A DNA stretch of 64,000 bases, from assembly GCA_030549775.1 (NCBI GenBank), contig CM060176.1:95843815-95907814 (forward strand), in the 5' to 3' direction. Source of the stretch: Tamarix chinensis. Lineage: Eukaryota > Streptophyta > Magnoliopsida > Caryophyllales > Tamaricaceae. The stretch's first letter is position 1, and every line of letters begins with the position of its first letter. Of this stretch, positions 24,341 through 35,004 are shown in pieces. The notes below the pieces were generated by a model. The model was not told the DNA's origin. It searched no databases and saw only the letters and a program-made list of their open reading frames with translations. The position numbers were made by a program, and so were the translations under genes.

Positions 24341-26866
24341 ATCACCCCTAAGGGCCTCTCATGTAAAAGCTGATACACAGCGTTAAACCTACTTTGTCTC
24401 GCATCTGTGAATCGGGATATCAAGACTCATGGTGAGAGGTAAGCTTAGTTCTCTGTGCTTCGTAGGTGAAGTGAAAAACGATCGAGTGTTCGATCGTAGC
24501 ATACCTGCTTCGTGTTTATCAAGGGGTGTCTTTCTTGTTTTTTTAATCAAAGTCCTTAATCAATGACGAGAATAGTGAGGTATGTGATTTCCTATCGTCT
24601 TCTGCTGAATGTTTGCTATCTGACATGAATTTGGGTTCTATAGTCATTCTAGCTTGTATTTTCAGTGTCTACTGTGTTTTCGAAATTGAGTATTAGATTG
24701 GTTCTGAAATGGTGAGGGAGTATATAGCTTCAAAATGGTAACGAAATGGCTTATATGTTTTTCTTTCTTGTTGTTATGTCGTTTTCCGTGGCTCTAGGTT
24801 GTCTTGCTTTTGTTGTTGTATTGTACATCTCCTGGTATACTGCAAAATGGCTTTGGTGATGGAGGGTTTTCATTCCCTGAGTTTAAATTCTGAACTGATT
24901 GGTACTTATATAGGTTTGATTAGATCAGTGGACCGAACAAATGTATTTCCTATATGTATATATATATATCTCCAAGGAGAACTATACTTTATGATAAAAA
25001 GTGAGAACCACTTTAACTTTACGAGATGCTTCCATTAGTTTTCGGTGTCTAATGCAGATAATTTTTACCATGTGGTACCTTCCTATTTTAAAATAAAAAT
25101 ATTTTATATGTATAAAAAATATTGCCGCCTTTTCTTTTACACTAAAATATTATTGTTTTCTAAAAGGTTTGCAGTATTTTTCATCACCTATTGAATGTAG
25201 TTTTCATTATTTATTATAGGTAGTTTCTTAATTTAAAATATAAATACTTAGTATAAAAATACAACCGTTTTTCTTCTTAGTACTCAAATATTATAATATT
25301 ATAAAAAAATTTATATTAGTTTCTTTCACCTATTAAAAATAGTTTTCAACATCTATTGTATATAATTTTCAAACATAAAATATAAATATATAATATTTAT
25401 GAAAATATCACTGTTTTTTTTAATACTCTAATATTATAATTTATTGAGTTACTTATAGTAGTTTTCTTTACCATATCTATTATTAGAAAACAGCATTTTA
25501 TTATATGGAAAATAAATTATTATTTTTTTACAATTTTGCCCCTCTCTTATATTATACTCTCTTCACGTGTTTTTTTTCTCTCTCTCTCTCAAACTCTCTC
25601 TTTCTCTGTTTTTGCCTTAAATCTCAACTCTCAACTCTCACCTCACGTCCTAAGGTAAGTAAAAAAAAATTTGAGCTACGAGAATGATAGGTGAGCTGAG
25701 CTACATGCAAGCAGTTTTTTTTTTAGTTTTTTTTTTTACGAATGGAAAATATGTGTAATTTTTTGGGGAAGGGACCAACAAAATGTGTCGGAGCGGATGA
25801 GAACGGCAAATTTTGCCGATCATGTGGAAAAATAAAAGACAGAAAATGGGAGGGGTGAGATCAGCTAATTTTGTCGATGGAGGGTCAATGGCACATCTTG
25901 TCTATGGGGGACGGACATGATATTGTGTCGAATATTTATTCCTATTAATTATTATTAATTATTAATTATGAATCATTAATTATTATGTTTGTAATAATTA
26001 TAGTTTGTTAATTAATAATTATAGTTTGTATGGTTTTTATAATAATTTATACAAAATTAATGACGTTTGTAATGAAACATAATTTCACCCTATAAACCAC
26101 GTTATGGTTAATAATTAAGGAAAAAGGGGTGGTGAGAGGCTTCGACATGTGATGCCGCAAATGGGGGTGGGCTTCAGCATAATTTATCCTTGGTGGGAGC
26201 TTCGGCACTTTTCGCCGATGGCAAGAAGGGAGCTACAGCAAAATCTGCCGTTGCTTAACGGGACAAATGCGACATATGTTTTCTATAGAGTAAATTTACT
26301 TTTTCCAAATAAAAAGACCATTTCTTTACATACAAAGAATAGTTTCCACTCAAACAATAAAATAGCTATTGCGGTTTCGAAGTGTCACAAACAATATTTT
26401 AGATGTCATAATTATCATGGTGTGATTTTTTTTTTACATAATAAATCTTAGCAAATGTTAGTAAATATTGGCTAATAACCAATTTATCGTAAATAAATAT
26501 GTAAAATTCTATATCTGCTGCATATCATCAATTTCAAGTATCAGTTGACCCAAAATTTGATAAATATCGGCCGATATTGTATATCAAGACCGATATTTAT
26601 TGTATATGTCCACCATCTACTATAATTAGTTTATTTAATTAAAAGTGCTAGTTCTCAGTTCTCATGAGAGAGTTAATTCTCATTAATTATTCCCTGTACA
26701 TAAGGAATATATATAATGTACTCAAGTTGTGAACGTCAAAGGCCTATTACGTTACGTTGCTTTGTCTTTGAATGAATTTTATTGTAGTGTACATTGCAAT
26801 GAGTTTCAATCAGCTCCGTTTAGCGGTGGAACTGATAGAGTCCTGTTTTTGGTTTTATTAATGCAG
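24341..26866 (+). other. Possible 5' leader exon and intron of the eL36 locus
   Basis: The T-rich tract ending in ATGCAG at 26866, four bases before the eL36 ATG, looks like a 3' splice site. A leader intron is common in plant ribosomal protein genes. A candidate leader exon lies near 24350-24570, where composition becomes more balanced and donor-like GAGAGGTAAGC (24434-24444) and GTGAGGTATGTG (about 24574) occur. This would make an intron of more than 2 kb, with the degenerate palindromic repeats at 25.76-26.28 kb inside it. I infer this from context only; no transcript evidence is available. Confidence 0.3.
25763..26275. repeat. Degenerate repeats with GGCAAATTTTGCC-type palindromes
   Basis: Several units each hold an imperfect palindrome of the form (T/A)CGGCAAATTTTGCCGAT: ACGGCAAATTTTGCCGATC near 25812, TCAGCTAATTTTGTCGATGG near 25861, then TTCGGCACTTTTCGCCGATG near 26203 and ACAGCAAAATCTGCCGTTG near 26233. 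They are preceded by GGGAGCTTC or similar. A related GAGGCTTCAGCCAAAGC / GAGCTTCGTCCAAAGTTGCCG pair occurs near 55.26-55.32 kb. Confidence 0.45.
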
Positions 26867-26869
26867 ACA

Positions 26870-27741
26870 ATGGCACCGAAACAGCCAAATACAGATCTTT
26901 TTGTTGGGATGAACAGGGGTCATACTGTGACCAAGAAAGAGTTGGATCCACGTCCATCTGATCTGACCGTTAAGGGGTATGTTGATCTTAATCTTTGAGC
27001 TTGGTTGCGTTCAATGGCAAACCAATAAGTTCTTTTAGTCCTTTTTGTTTGGTTGTTTCTGTCATGTCAGTTTTCTTGCGTTGTATATATAATATACCTT
27101 TTTGTAGCAAATCCAATGCCATACATAATATGCATTTAAACCTAGCGTTTGACTTGTCCTTATTCAAGACTTTTTGTTTGCGTGTTTAATTTTTGTTCCC
27201 TTTATGCATGTACGAACATGAACATGAACATTATGCCTTTTGAGCATTTTTCCTGAATTCATGTTCTTTATACTTCCACTTCCCCATTACATGGCCATAA
27301 TTCATCTATTTTGCGATATGAAATTCTTTGGCAAACATTGGCAGCCAAAATTTGGTGGACCTAGTGCTGTTGCTGATTTTGTTATTCCGACATATGTTCT
27401 TACACTTCGCTTAGCATGACAGTGTATTCTTCCATTGATTCAATAGATTACCGTTTCTAGTTAGGGCTACTATGTGAAGTGTTGAATGAACTTCCTTGTA
27501 TTTCACCTCTGAAAACCAGCAAGAGGGTATACACTTTGTGAGGAGTTTGATTAGGGAGCTCGCTGGATTTGCTCCATATGACAGGAGGATTACTGAGTTG
27601 CTCAAGGTTGGAAAGGACAAGCGTGCATTGAAGGTGGAAAAGAGAAAGCTCGGGACGCATGAGAGGGCTAAGAAGAAGCGTGAGGAGATGTCTGGTGTTC
27701 TCCGCAAGATGAGGTCTGCTGGAGGAGGGGAGAAGAAGTGA
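26870..27741 (+). pseudogene. RPL36: Ribosomal protein eL36 locus, frame disrupted
   Basis: Cytosolic 60S subunit protein eL36. Exon 1 begins MAPKQPNTDLFVGMNRGH and the last exon gives [19 protein letters not shown] and [12 protein letters not shown], clear eL36 sequence. With the best donor (GTATGT at 26977) the expected exon 2 frame through TSKR hits a stop: a TA pair is extra near 27527-27532, and the expected acceptor before AAAACCAGC is missing (CTCTGAAAACC). Exon 1 also has a five-base TCTGA duplication plus one T before the donor. Another GT-AG choice (GTTAAG at 26969; CAG ending 27519) restores a 106-residue frame, but it loses the conserved basic RKGKTSKR stretch. Changes at conserved sites (GTHERAKKK) suggest relaxed selection. 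It is a decayed copy, or less likely a sequence-error-damaged gene. Introns are kept, so it is not a processed copy. Confidence 0.65.
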
Positions 27742-28553
27742 AGTTTGACTAATCGGTTTCAGGTTTTTTTGGGTAGAAGGCAGTATAGTTCTGTTTTGTT
27801 TAGAAACGTCATCAGTTTTTACCTAAACTGTTTAAGCGGTTGTTAAGGTATCTTCGGAAACGGTATGAGATTTCAAATTACCCCCCATATATATTGGGCA
27901 TACCTCTTCGACTTGTTCCCGTCATAATATTGGCATACGATAATTCTGCGTTTTCTGTTTGATGGGTTTTTGCTTCGATTATCAATTACTAGGCTCCTTT
28001 ATATAGACAGTTAAGACAATTCTAATGGCAGTGTTATGATATGGATTGTCTTGATCGAGTTCGCCAAGTCGGTGGAGACGTGGACAGGCCGCTCTTTTTC
28101 AGTGTTCCATAGTTTACATAGTGTGCCGGTTCTCTAACGCTAGTATTCTGCTGATGGCTGGGAATTGACCATTTTTCCGGGCTGCTGAGAGAGTTGGAAG
28201 CATGAAAAGATTTCCTTACGCAGCTTAACTTGCCATCACAATATAGGTGCTAATTTGGTACAAGGACTCCCCAACTTTTTCTAGTGAAGGGCATTTCGGA
28301 ATTCAACTTTGTTTAGCATGGCTGGGAACCATGAATTGATGAATTGAAGGTGACTGAGGATGGGACAATTTTGAAATAGGATAATTGGTAGCTCTATTGA
28401 CTGAGCTTTCATTTAATATCATTGTGACAAGGATCGAACTGATACAAGCTGAGGTATTTATAAGGCTATATACAATCGATTACAGTGGGGTATACACAAC
28501 CAGAGAGAAGTTCTAACAAGATAAAATCCTAACATCTCTCCCATCTAGAGATA
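27742..28553. other. eL36 3' flank, no further gene seen
   Basis: T-rich sequence after the eL36 stop is compatible with a 3' untranslated region. No second coding region is recognised. The stretch ends at the GTAAA duplication flanking the next solo LTR. Confidence 0.45.
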
Positions 28554-28849
28554 GTAAATAAAATACCCCAAAACCCTAATTTAGAAAATCATGGTCAAAT
28601 AAAGAATTATTAGGAAATTAATTAAATAAATTATTTTTATTAAAATAAGAGGGAATTAATTAAGGTAAATCTAGGAGAAATTTATAAATAATTTTAAATA
28701 GAAAAATTTGAGTATTTTTCTAATTAAAATGGAATTTAAGGAAATTCTTTCAAAATCCCTAAATTAACCTAAAAAAAATTTAATTATTATTTTAATATTT
28801 ATATTTTATTTAATATCCCAAATTACCCAAATTATATTGATTAAACTAA

Positions 28850-29810
28850 TCCACAATTTTCTTTCTTTTCCTTTTTCTTTTTTCCCTTTTCCCCCCTCTT
28901 TTTCCATTTCCTTTCCTTCCTCTTCCTTTTTTTTCCTTTTTCCCCGACTTGGGTCAGCCCGTTGGCCCAACCTCACCCTTCCACCTGCGCGGCCCAGCTT
29001 CTCGCGCCTCTCCCCCTCTCCCGGCCAGTTCGGCCTTTTTTCTTTTTTCTTTTCTTTTCCCCCTGGACCGCCGGTCCAGCCTCCCACTTCGTCTTCAACT
29101 TCCAGCATGCGCCTGCAACCGAAATTTTCGCCGGAAAAAGGCTGCAGCGACCACACCAACTGCACCGGTCATTCCTCCCCTCTCCTCCCTATTGACTCCC
29201 TTGCAATTTCGACAAGACCGCCCCTCCCTTCTCCTGCACACCATCTCTCTCTCCCCGACAACTCACGATTTGCACACGCAGACCTGCGCCGGCCATTCTC
29301 GCCGGACAGAAGCCCATAACCTTGCCCCCTACTTTGCCACGCGTCCTTGTCGTTTTCCCTTCCCAATTGGCCTATAAATAGCCCCGAGGGCTGCCATAAT
29401 CGAGTTTGGAATTTGGCAGCCCAGAAAACCAAACTGCGTGCCACCCCTTATTCAGCTAGCCATTCCTCCCCCGTCGGCCGCCTTTGCCACCCACTCCGGC
29501 CACCAAAATTCTCCCTACACCGCCCTCTACACAACCCAGCCTTCCTTGCCTTGCCCTGCACGAGCCCACCCAGCCGTGCGAAATTGCCTCCCCGAACAGC
29601 CCCATTCGACTCTGCGCCGCCAGTTGCCGCCGATTCCATTGCCTGCAGCGCCACCTCTACCCCCCAAAACAACCAAGAAATCCTGCCCTACCACCCCACA
29701 CCTCCATTTTTCCCTACTTCACTCTCCCCTAGCCTCCACATCCACCTCTCAACTTCTTCCTTCCTCCACCGCCGCCGCCGCCGCCGGCACCACCACCTAG
29801 CCTAGGTTGT
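28850..29810 (+). promoter_or_regulatory. GC-rich promoter-like block of plus LTR
   Basis: Pyrimidine-rich to about 29100, then CpG-rich and C-rich to 29800, in sharp contrast to the AT-rich flanks. It includes TATAAATA at 29373. The overlapping Pro/Ser-rich frames at 28837-29805 have no counterpart domain and shift between copies, so they are not called as genes. Confidence 0.5.
29373..29380 (+). promoter_or_regulatory. TATA box of plus-oriented LTR
   Basis: CCTATAAATAGCC, matching the plant TATA consensus and conserved at the corresponding place in the minus-oriented LTR (19850-19843). Transcription of the element would start roughly 30 bases downstream; that is inference from general plant promoter spacing. 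Confidence 0.65.
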
Positions 29811-29859
29811 TCCCCAACTCTTTGATCCCTAAACCCCGTATATTAAATGTGTTAATGAT

Positions 29860-30055
29860 TTTTAATACTATTAACTATTACTATTAGTGTTATTATAATA
29901 ATAATTATTATTATTATTATCATTATTATTATTAATACTATTATTACTATTATTATTATTACTATTACTACTACTACTATTATTACTATTATGTCCTAAA
30001 ATTTATCCCGAAGAACTTCTAATTAATGGTAATAATTAATACTAAAACCTTGTTG

Positions 30056-30118
<63 letters not shown>

Positions 30119-30190
30119 CATGGTTATGGTGGTTATTGTTATTATTATTATTATTGTTCCTACTCTTAGTATTATTATTATTATTATTAT

Positions 30191-30222
<32 letters not shown>

Positions 30223-30343
30223 TTATCGTTATATTTACTATAATTATTACTTTAACTATTATTGCCATCATTATTATCCTTATTATTATTATTATTTAAT
30301 ATTATTATTTTTAGTATTCTTATTATGATTAGTATTGCCACTA

Positions 30344-30374
<31 letters not shown>

Positions 30375-30450
30375 TATTATTATTAGTATTCTTATTATTA
30401 TTAGTATTATTATTAATATTATTATTAGTAATATTGGAACCCTTACTTTA
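29860..30450. repeat. TTA trinucleotide-rich block of LTR
   Basis: A long (TTA)n run (about 30057-30117), a (TAG)n run near 30190-30222 and interrupted TTA triplets between. The poly-Leu and poly-Ile frames reported by naive translation are artefacts of these runs. Confidence 0.85.
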
Positions 30451-31669
30451 ATACTATGAATATTACCAAGACTTACTTTGATTAGTGGTGGTTTGATTAA
30501 CTATCTTGTGAATAATAATAATAACCCTACCTTTTTTTAATTATAAACTACTATTATTAATATTAGCCTTAGTATTAGGCCATGATAGGGGTAAGATAGG
30601 AGATTATGGTAATGCCGGTAGAAGGAGATTAACCCATAGTATTTCCCTCTTATAGGTGAATCGAGTCAAAACTCCCAAGAGGCGTAAGAGCATGCTCCAA
30701 GCCCGGCGCCGATTTAGGTAAGGGTGTAGCTAAGGCCGCTTGTGTGATATGTGTCCTACTTGCCTTGGATGTCTCGTATGATTATACGTCGTGTTTTACA
30801 TGTTATTATCTTACCTATTTTATGTGTAGCGCAGCTTGGAATCCGAGATACGTCCATGTGATCGCATTTGTTATGTATTAATTTGGATGTGCTACAAGTT
30901 GTGATATGATGTGGCCTTAGGACATGCATGCTAGGGTATGTGATGTGGTGATGTGGGTTGGGGGCATGAAAAAGAAAAATAAGGAAAAATAAATAAATAA
31001 TAACCAAGGGGAAGTAAGTTGATTAATGAAGGTACAGGAGGAACTAGGATTTACATGAGGTGGTTAAGGTTCGCATGGGGGCGAACCTTATATTTGGAAA
31101 TATGCCTCAGGGCGTGAAGAAGGTAATAGAAGTATCGTTTGGGTGTTTGGGGGCTTCGGGCAAAAAATAGTACGTGAGACAGTATAAGGGTGCGTAGGAG
31201 ACTAGATTAGGGTTTAAGGGGAAACCCTAATTTGAGTAGGGGAAAGAGAAAAAGAAAATAATAAAAATAAGTGAGAATGAGTGGGGCATGAAGTGAGGGT
31301 GGAACCGAAGGGTCGTGATGTGTAGGGGTGATAAAATAGTCTGGATCGTGCAAGGTAGAAAGGGATGGGCCACATAGGCCCAGATTAGAGTATTTGGAGA
31401 AAACCTTAGAGGAAAGCGGCGAGTGGACTTTAAGGTATAAAGTGATGGGCTTTGACCCACACACTTAGGATACGGGTTCCCGGTATAAGTAAGCAGGTTA
31501 AGGGAAGGATGTCGGGGTGAGTAAGGAGGCGTAGAGGTCTCAAGATATGAGACGGGCCCTCTTAGGAGGATAAGTATAGCTAGAGTTAGCCATGCATGTC
31601 TAGGGCGGAATATGTTGAATAAGATACGGTAAAATACTAATCATGTAAAATGGAAAACTATTGAGCCGG

Positions 31670-32020
31670 GTCCAGCCGATCCACCGATTAGTAATAGTGG
31701 TTAGGGTTTTACCCTATAAGTGACCGATCCACCGGCGAATAATAGTGGTGTGGACTTCGTCCCACAAGTGACCGGCCCACCGGCAATAATAGTGGGGGAT
31801 CCCGAACTCAATAAACCAAACCCTAATGTGATAATTCACGTAAAAGATACTAAACATTTACGGTGGAACACCATGAGAGTCGGGGCCAGACCGATCCACC
31901 GGCATAATAGTGGTCAGGAGCGTCTTACCCTGGAGACCGATCCACCGGCATATAATAGTGGACAGGTGCATCTTGTCCTGTAAGTAACCGATCCACCGGT
32001 TATAATAGTGGGGTTCCCGT
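31670..32020 (+). repeat. Cluster of CCGATCCACCGG...ATAATAGTGG motifs
   Basis: At least six units of the form GACCGATCCACCGGCATAATAGTGG occur, for example near 31678, 31726, 31770, 31890, 31937 and 31985, with spacers of about 22-120 bases. The same motif, inverted, clusters in every minus-oriented LTR of the window that reaches this region. Confidence 0.75.
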
Positions 32021-32182
32021 ACTCGCATGGACTGATAAGAATTATGGTGTGAAACGAGTATTACACAGTGAATAAATAAACAATGTGGACCTTTAATTTA
32101 CTTGAGAAATTGTATGACATCATGTGATTGTGATTATGTTGTGTGTTCTTATGTGTTGACCTTAGTTATACAGTTACCTTGC

Positions 32183-32201
32183 TCAGTACGTAGCGTACTG
32201 A
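32183..32201. repeat. 19-bp LTR palindrome
   Basis: TCAGTACGTAGCGTACTGA, the inverted equivalent of 15861-15879, upstream of GTGCTGCTCATTCCCACGAGTA. Confidence 0.85.
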
Positions 32202-32722
32202 CCACCCGTTTCATGGGTGCTGCTCATTCCCACGAGTAGAAGGCCCCTCTGATTTAGTATAAGTTGGTGATTCTATATTATCTGCCTACGACGCTTACGA
32301 GGCATTGGGTGGGACCGAGAGTTAAGTCCAGACCTAGCTTAGGGGTCGAGAGTGACGTATCCAGAGTCTATCGTCCACCTTATCTTTCCTATGTCTTTAA
32401 ATTTAGTTTATTTCTGATGTACGATGTTTCAGACATTTGGAACCTTAAAACTGTACCTTTGGATTGTACTTTTGAATTTCAGCACTCTGATTCTGTATGA
32501 CTCGTGTTTTACTAATGACTGGTGTTTTATTAACAACTCGTATTTGATAGTTAATCTTGTTTAGCCTTAGCACTTAGCACCGGGACGGTAGGAATGAACC
32601 GATCTGGTACTAAGTGTGGCGGTAATGCCCCCAAATTTACAGTTTTATCTTTTCGTTTCCGTTAGACTCTTTTAAATTAAATGAAATTTTTCAGTAGTAA
32701 ATTTGGGGGTGTTACAGTAAAA

Positions 32723-33394
32723 GTTGATCTAATCTTACTTGTATAAAATATAATCCAACATAATTTGATAAAATTTATCAATCCGATCTTATTCAAATTC
32801 GATCAGACGCCGACTCCAATATAAGTAACCCAACCCAACCCTAACCTATAATCTATGATTAATCCGATCCATTTAAATATAATCGTTGTCAATCCAACCC
32901 GACTCAATCAAATCAAATTCTATGTTAACTAGTTATAATAATAATAAAAATACAAATCTTATTATTTATTTAATGATTTTAAAAATATATTATTATTTAA
33001 ATGTTACTTATTTTTCTTACTTTTATTATAAATTTACTTATTCAACAATAATATTCTAATTTTATCGATTTTGTAGCGTAAAAATACAGCATTAAAAATT
33101 TATAATAATAAACAATTAATAATTAATAACACATGATTAATTATATACTTACATGAAGTTAAACTTAATACTTGTCTATAAGGCTAATGGGTTAGATTAA
33201 TTTTGGCGGTCAATATCCGATTTGACCCAAATCTAAAGTGATTCGATCCAAGATTAACTCGGCTCAAACCCAACCCAACCCATCAAAACCTAAAAAGATC
33301 CGATTATTCAAGTTAACCCAAACCTGACTCATTAAATTAATTTGAACACAAAATCACCCAAATACAAGCTTATTTGGCTCAAACCCGACCTCAT
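32723..33394. repeat. AACCC/GACCC-rich degenerate repeat
   Basis: Phrases such as AACCCAACCCTAACC, CAACCCGACTCAATC and AACCCAAACCTGACTCATT recur. They are the inverted counterparts of the GGGTC-rich repeat at 5.05-5.85 kb. A further stretch of the same type continues after the MITE-like insert, at 33.9-34.16 kb. Confidence 0.5.
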
Positions 33395-33887
33395 AAGAAT
33401 GTAAATGGAGCGAGTTAGGGGTGAGTACGCCCATATCCATACCCATACTAGATAAGAAAATATGTACGCAAGTTCGTACCCCTACCCCGTACGGATATCT
33501 ATGAACATATTCATATCTGTATCCATTGGATATCTATAACCAGACAAATAATCAATTTACATGTTAATTTATATTATCTAGCAGATAAATCTATTATCTG
33601 ACGAATAAACTCATTTAGAATTAAACCAAATGATAATTTTAACCTTAATTTATACTATATTTATTTAAAAATTAAGAATAAAGGAGTAATTATATATCTT
33701 GTAAACGGATATAGGTATGAGTATGGGTACGGGTACGGAAATAGATATTCCATAAACGTATCCGTACCCAAACCTGACAGGTTATTTTTTTTCATCCTCT
33801 ATATCCATTTGTTCATATCCGTTTAAGTATTCAATGGATAAAATCGATTGAATTTTGAATAAAATCTGTCTCATTTACATCCCTAGA
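33395..33887. mobile_element. Probable MITE inside the GACCC-rich repeat
   Basis: Left end GAATGTAAATGGAGCGAG and right end CTGTCTCATTTACATCC are imperfect inverted copies. Inside lie a second pair of related phrases (CCCATATCCATACCCATAC and GGTATGAGTATGGGTACGGG). This looks like a small hAT-type or related element, but an 8-bp duplication is not clean, so the class is tentative. Confidence 0.4.
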
Positions 33888-35004
33888 CCTGACATGGCAA
33901 GTTAATCCAAAATAATGTGAACCCGACCCTACTAATACCCGAACTATATCAACTCAAATCCGAACTATCTCAACCCAAATCCAACCCAATTTGATAAATT
34001 AACCCAATACAATCTAGATCAACGATGACCCGATTATAGCCCGACCCAAATAATAAGGCGATCCAAAATGACCCAAACCGACCCACAACTAACCAGCAAA
34101 TATTATAATCCGTAAATAACACAACCTAAAAACGACCTGATACGCTATATTTCGATCTATCCGACCCAATTACTACCTATACTCACAGCACCTTGGAGCC
34201 TAGACCACTAATAAGATGAGCTGGTTGTGCGGAATCAACAAACGTTTTTGCCTAGCAAGGGAGAATAAATCAACTGGCCCAACAAATTAGATGTTTGTTT
34301 GAAGACATAATTTTAAAAATAAATAAGATTTTAAAAGCAATTTATTATTAAAATTCTATACTTATAAATTTAGTATTGGAATAGAGTATTTAAATACAAA
34401 ATTTAAATAACTTGTTTATTTGGATACTTTTCACATGAAATAGGATAATATTAATTTTTTAAATTCATAAAACTATACGAATTTGCCATAAAGTCATTTG
34501 ATAAAATTTTACGTAAATTTTAAAACCTCTGAAAATTATCTCAATTCTATTTTAAAATACCCAAAAAAAATATTTTGGCTTAAAAAGTTCATAAGTTCTC
34601 TTTTAAATAATAAATTCTGAAATTATTTATTCAAACGAAACCTTAGGGGATTTCTCCGAGAGAACGATGAAAAAAGTAAGCCGAGAGAGATGTAGTTGCA
34701 GCTTATGCAGTCCAAATCATATATAACACTAAACATTGAATAACCATCACTGGAGTAACCAGCAGGATTTTATTCGTAGTACAGTGACTTGCCGGAGGCA
34801 ACTTATGAATCACCTTCTCTGAATTATGTCTCTAAGCCCATGTGAACGCGTACATTTCCAAACGCGCAACAATATTGCAAGGTTACAGGTAGTACAGAAT
34901 AAATCACCAGCCACACCCTGCAGGAGTATTTATCATGAAGGAGAGGAGATGAATGAGTAGAGGGTGAGAGCATGGGGGATAGGGAGAGGGAGAGGGAGAG
35001 ATGG
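33888..35004. other. Spacer and 3' flank of the SLH gene
   Basis: GACCC-rich repeat to about 34160, then AT-rich DNA. Read on the minus strand, AATAAA-type signals occur at about 34773-34768 and near 34903, possible polyadenylation signals for the gene that ends at 35005. A GA-rich run (GGGAGAGGGAGAGGGAGAG) lies just after the stop codon. Confidence 0.45.

Larger units (their letters stand above)
28559..32717 (+). mobile_element. Complete solo LTR, 4.16 kb, TSD GTAAA
   Basis: It starts TAAAATACCCCAAAACCC (family start TG changed to TA) and ends AAATTTGGGGGTGTTACA. It is flanked by identical GTAAA at 28554-28558 and 32718-32722. The modules come in sense order: AT-rich leader, pyrimidine/GC-rich block with a TATA box, TTA microsatellite block, G-rich middle, CCGGTGG motif cluster (31.67-32.02 kb), palindrome, and terminal block with CACTTAGCACCGGGACGGTAGG. 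No retroviral genes are inside. It lies about 0.8 kb downstream of the eL36 locus. Confidence 0.85.

Noticed and set aside
26729..26998. An 89-residue frame extending eL36 upstream
   Set aside because: The upstream part precedes the splice-acceptor-like TTTTATTAATGCAG and has no homology; eL36 starts at MAPKQP at 26870.
28837..29805. Several Pro/Ser-rich open frames up to 160 residues
   Set aside because: They overlap in all frames of the pyrimidine/GC-rich LTR block, show no domain, and matching blocks in other LTR copies do not keep the same frame.
30023..30459. Poly-Leu and poly-Ile proteins
   Set aside because: Direct translation of TTA and AAT microsatellites.
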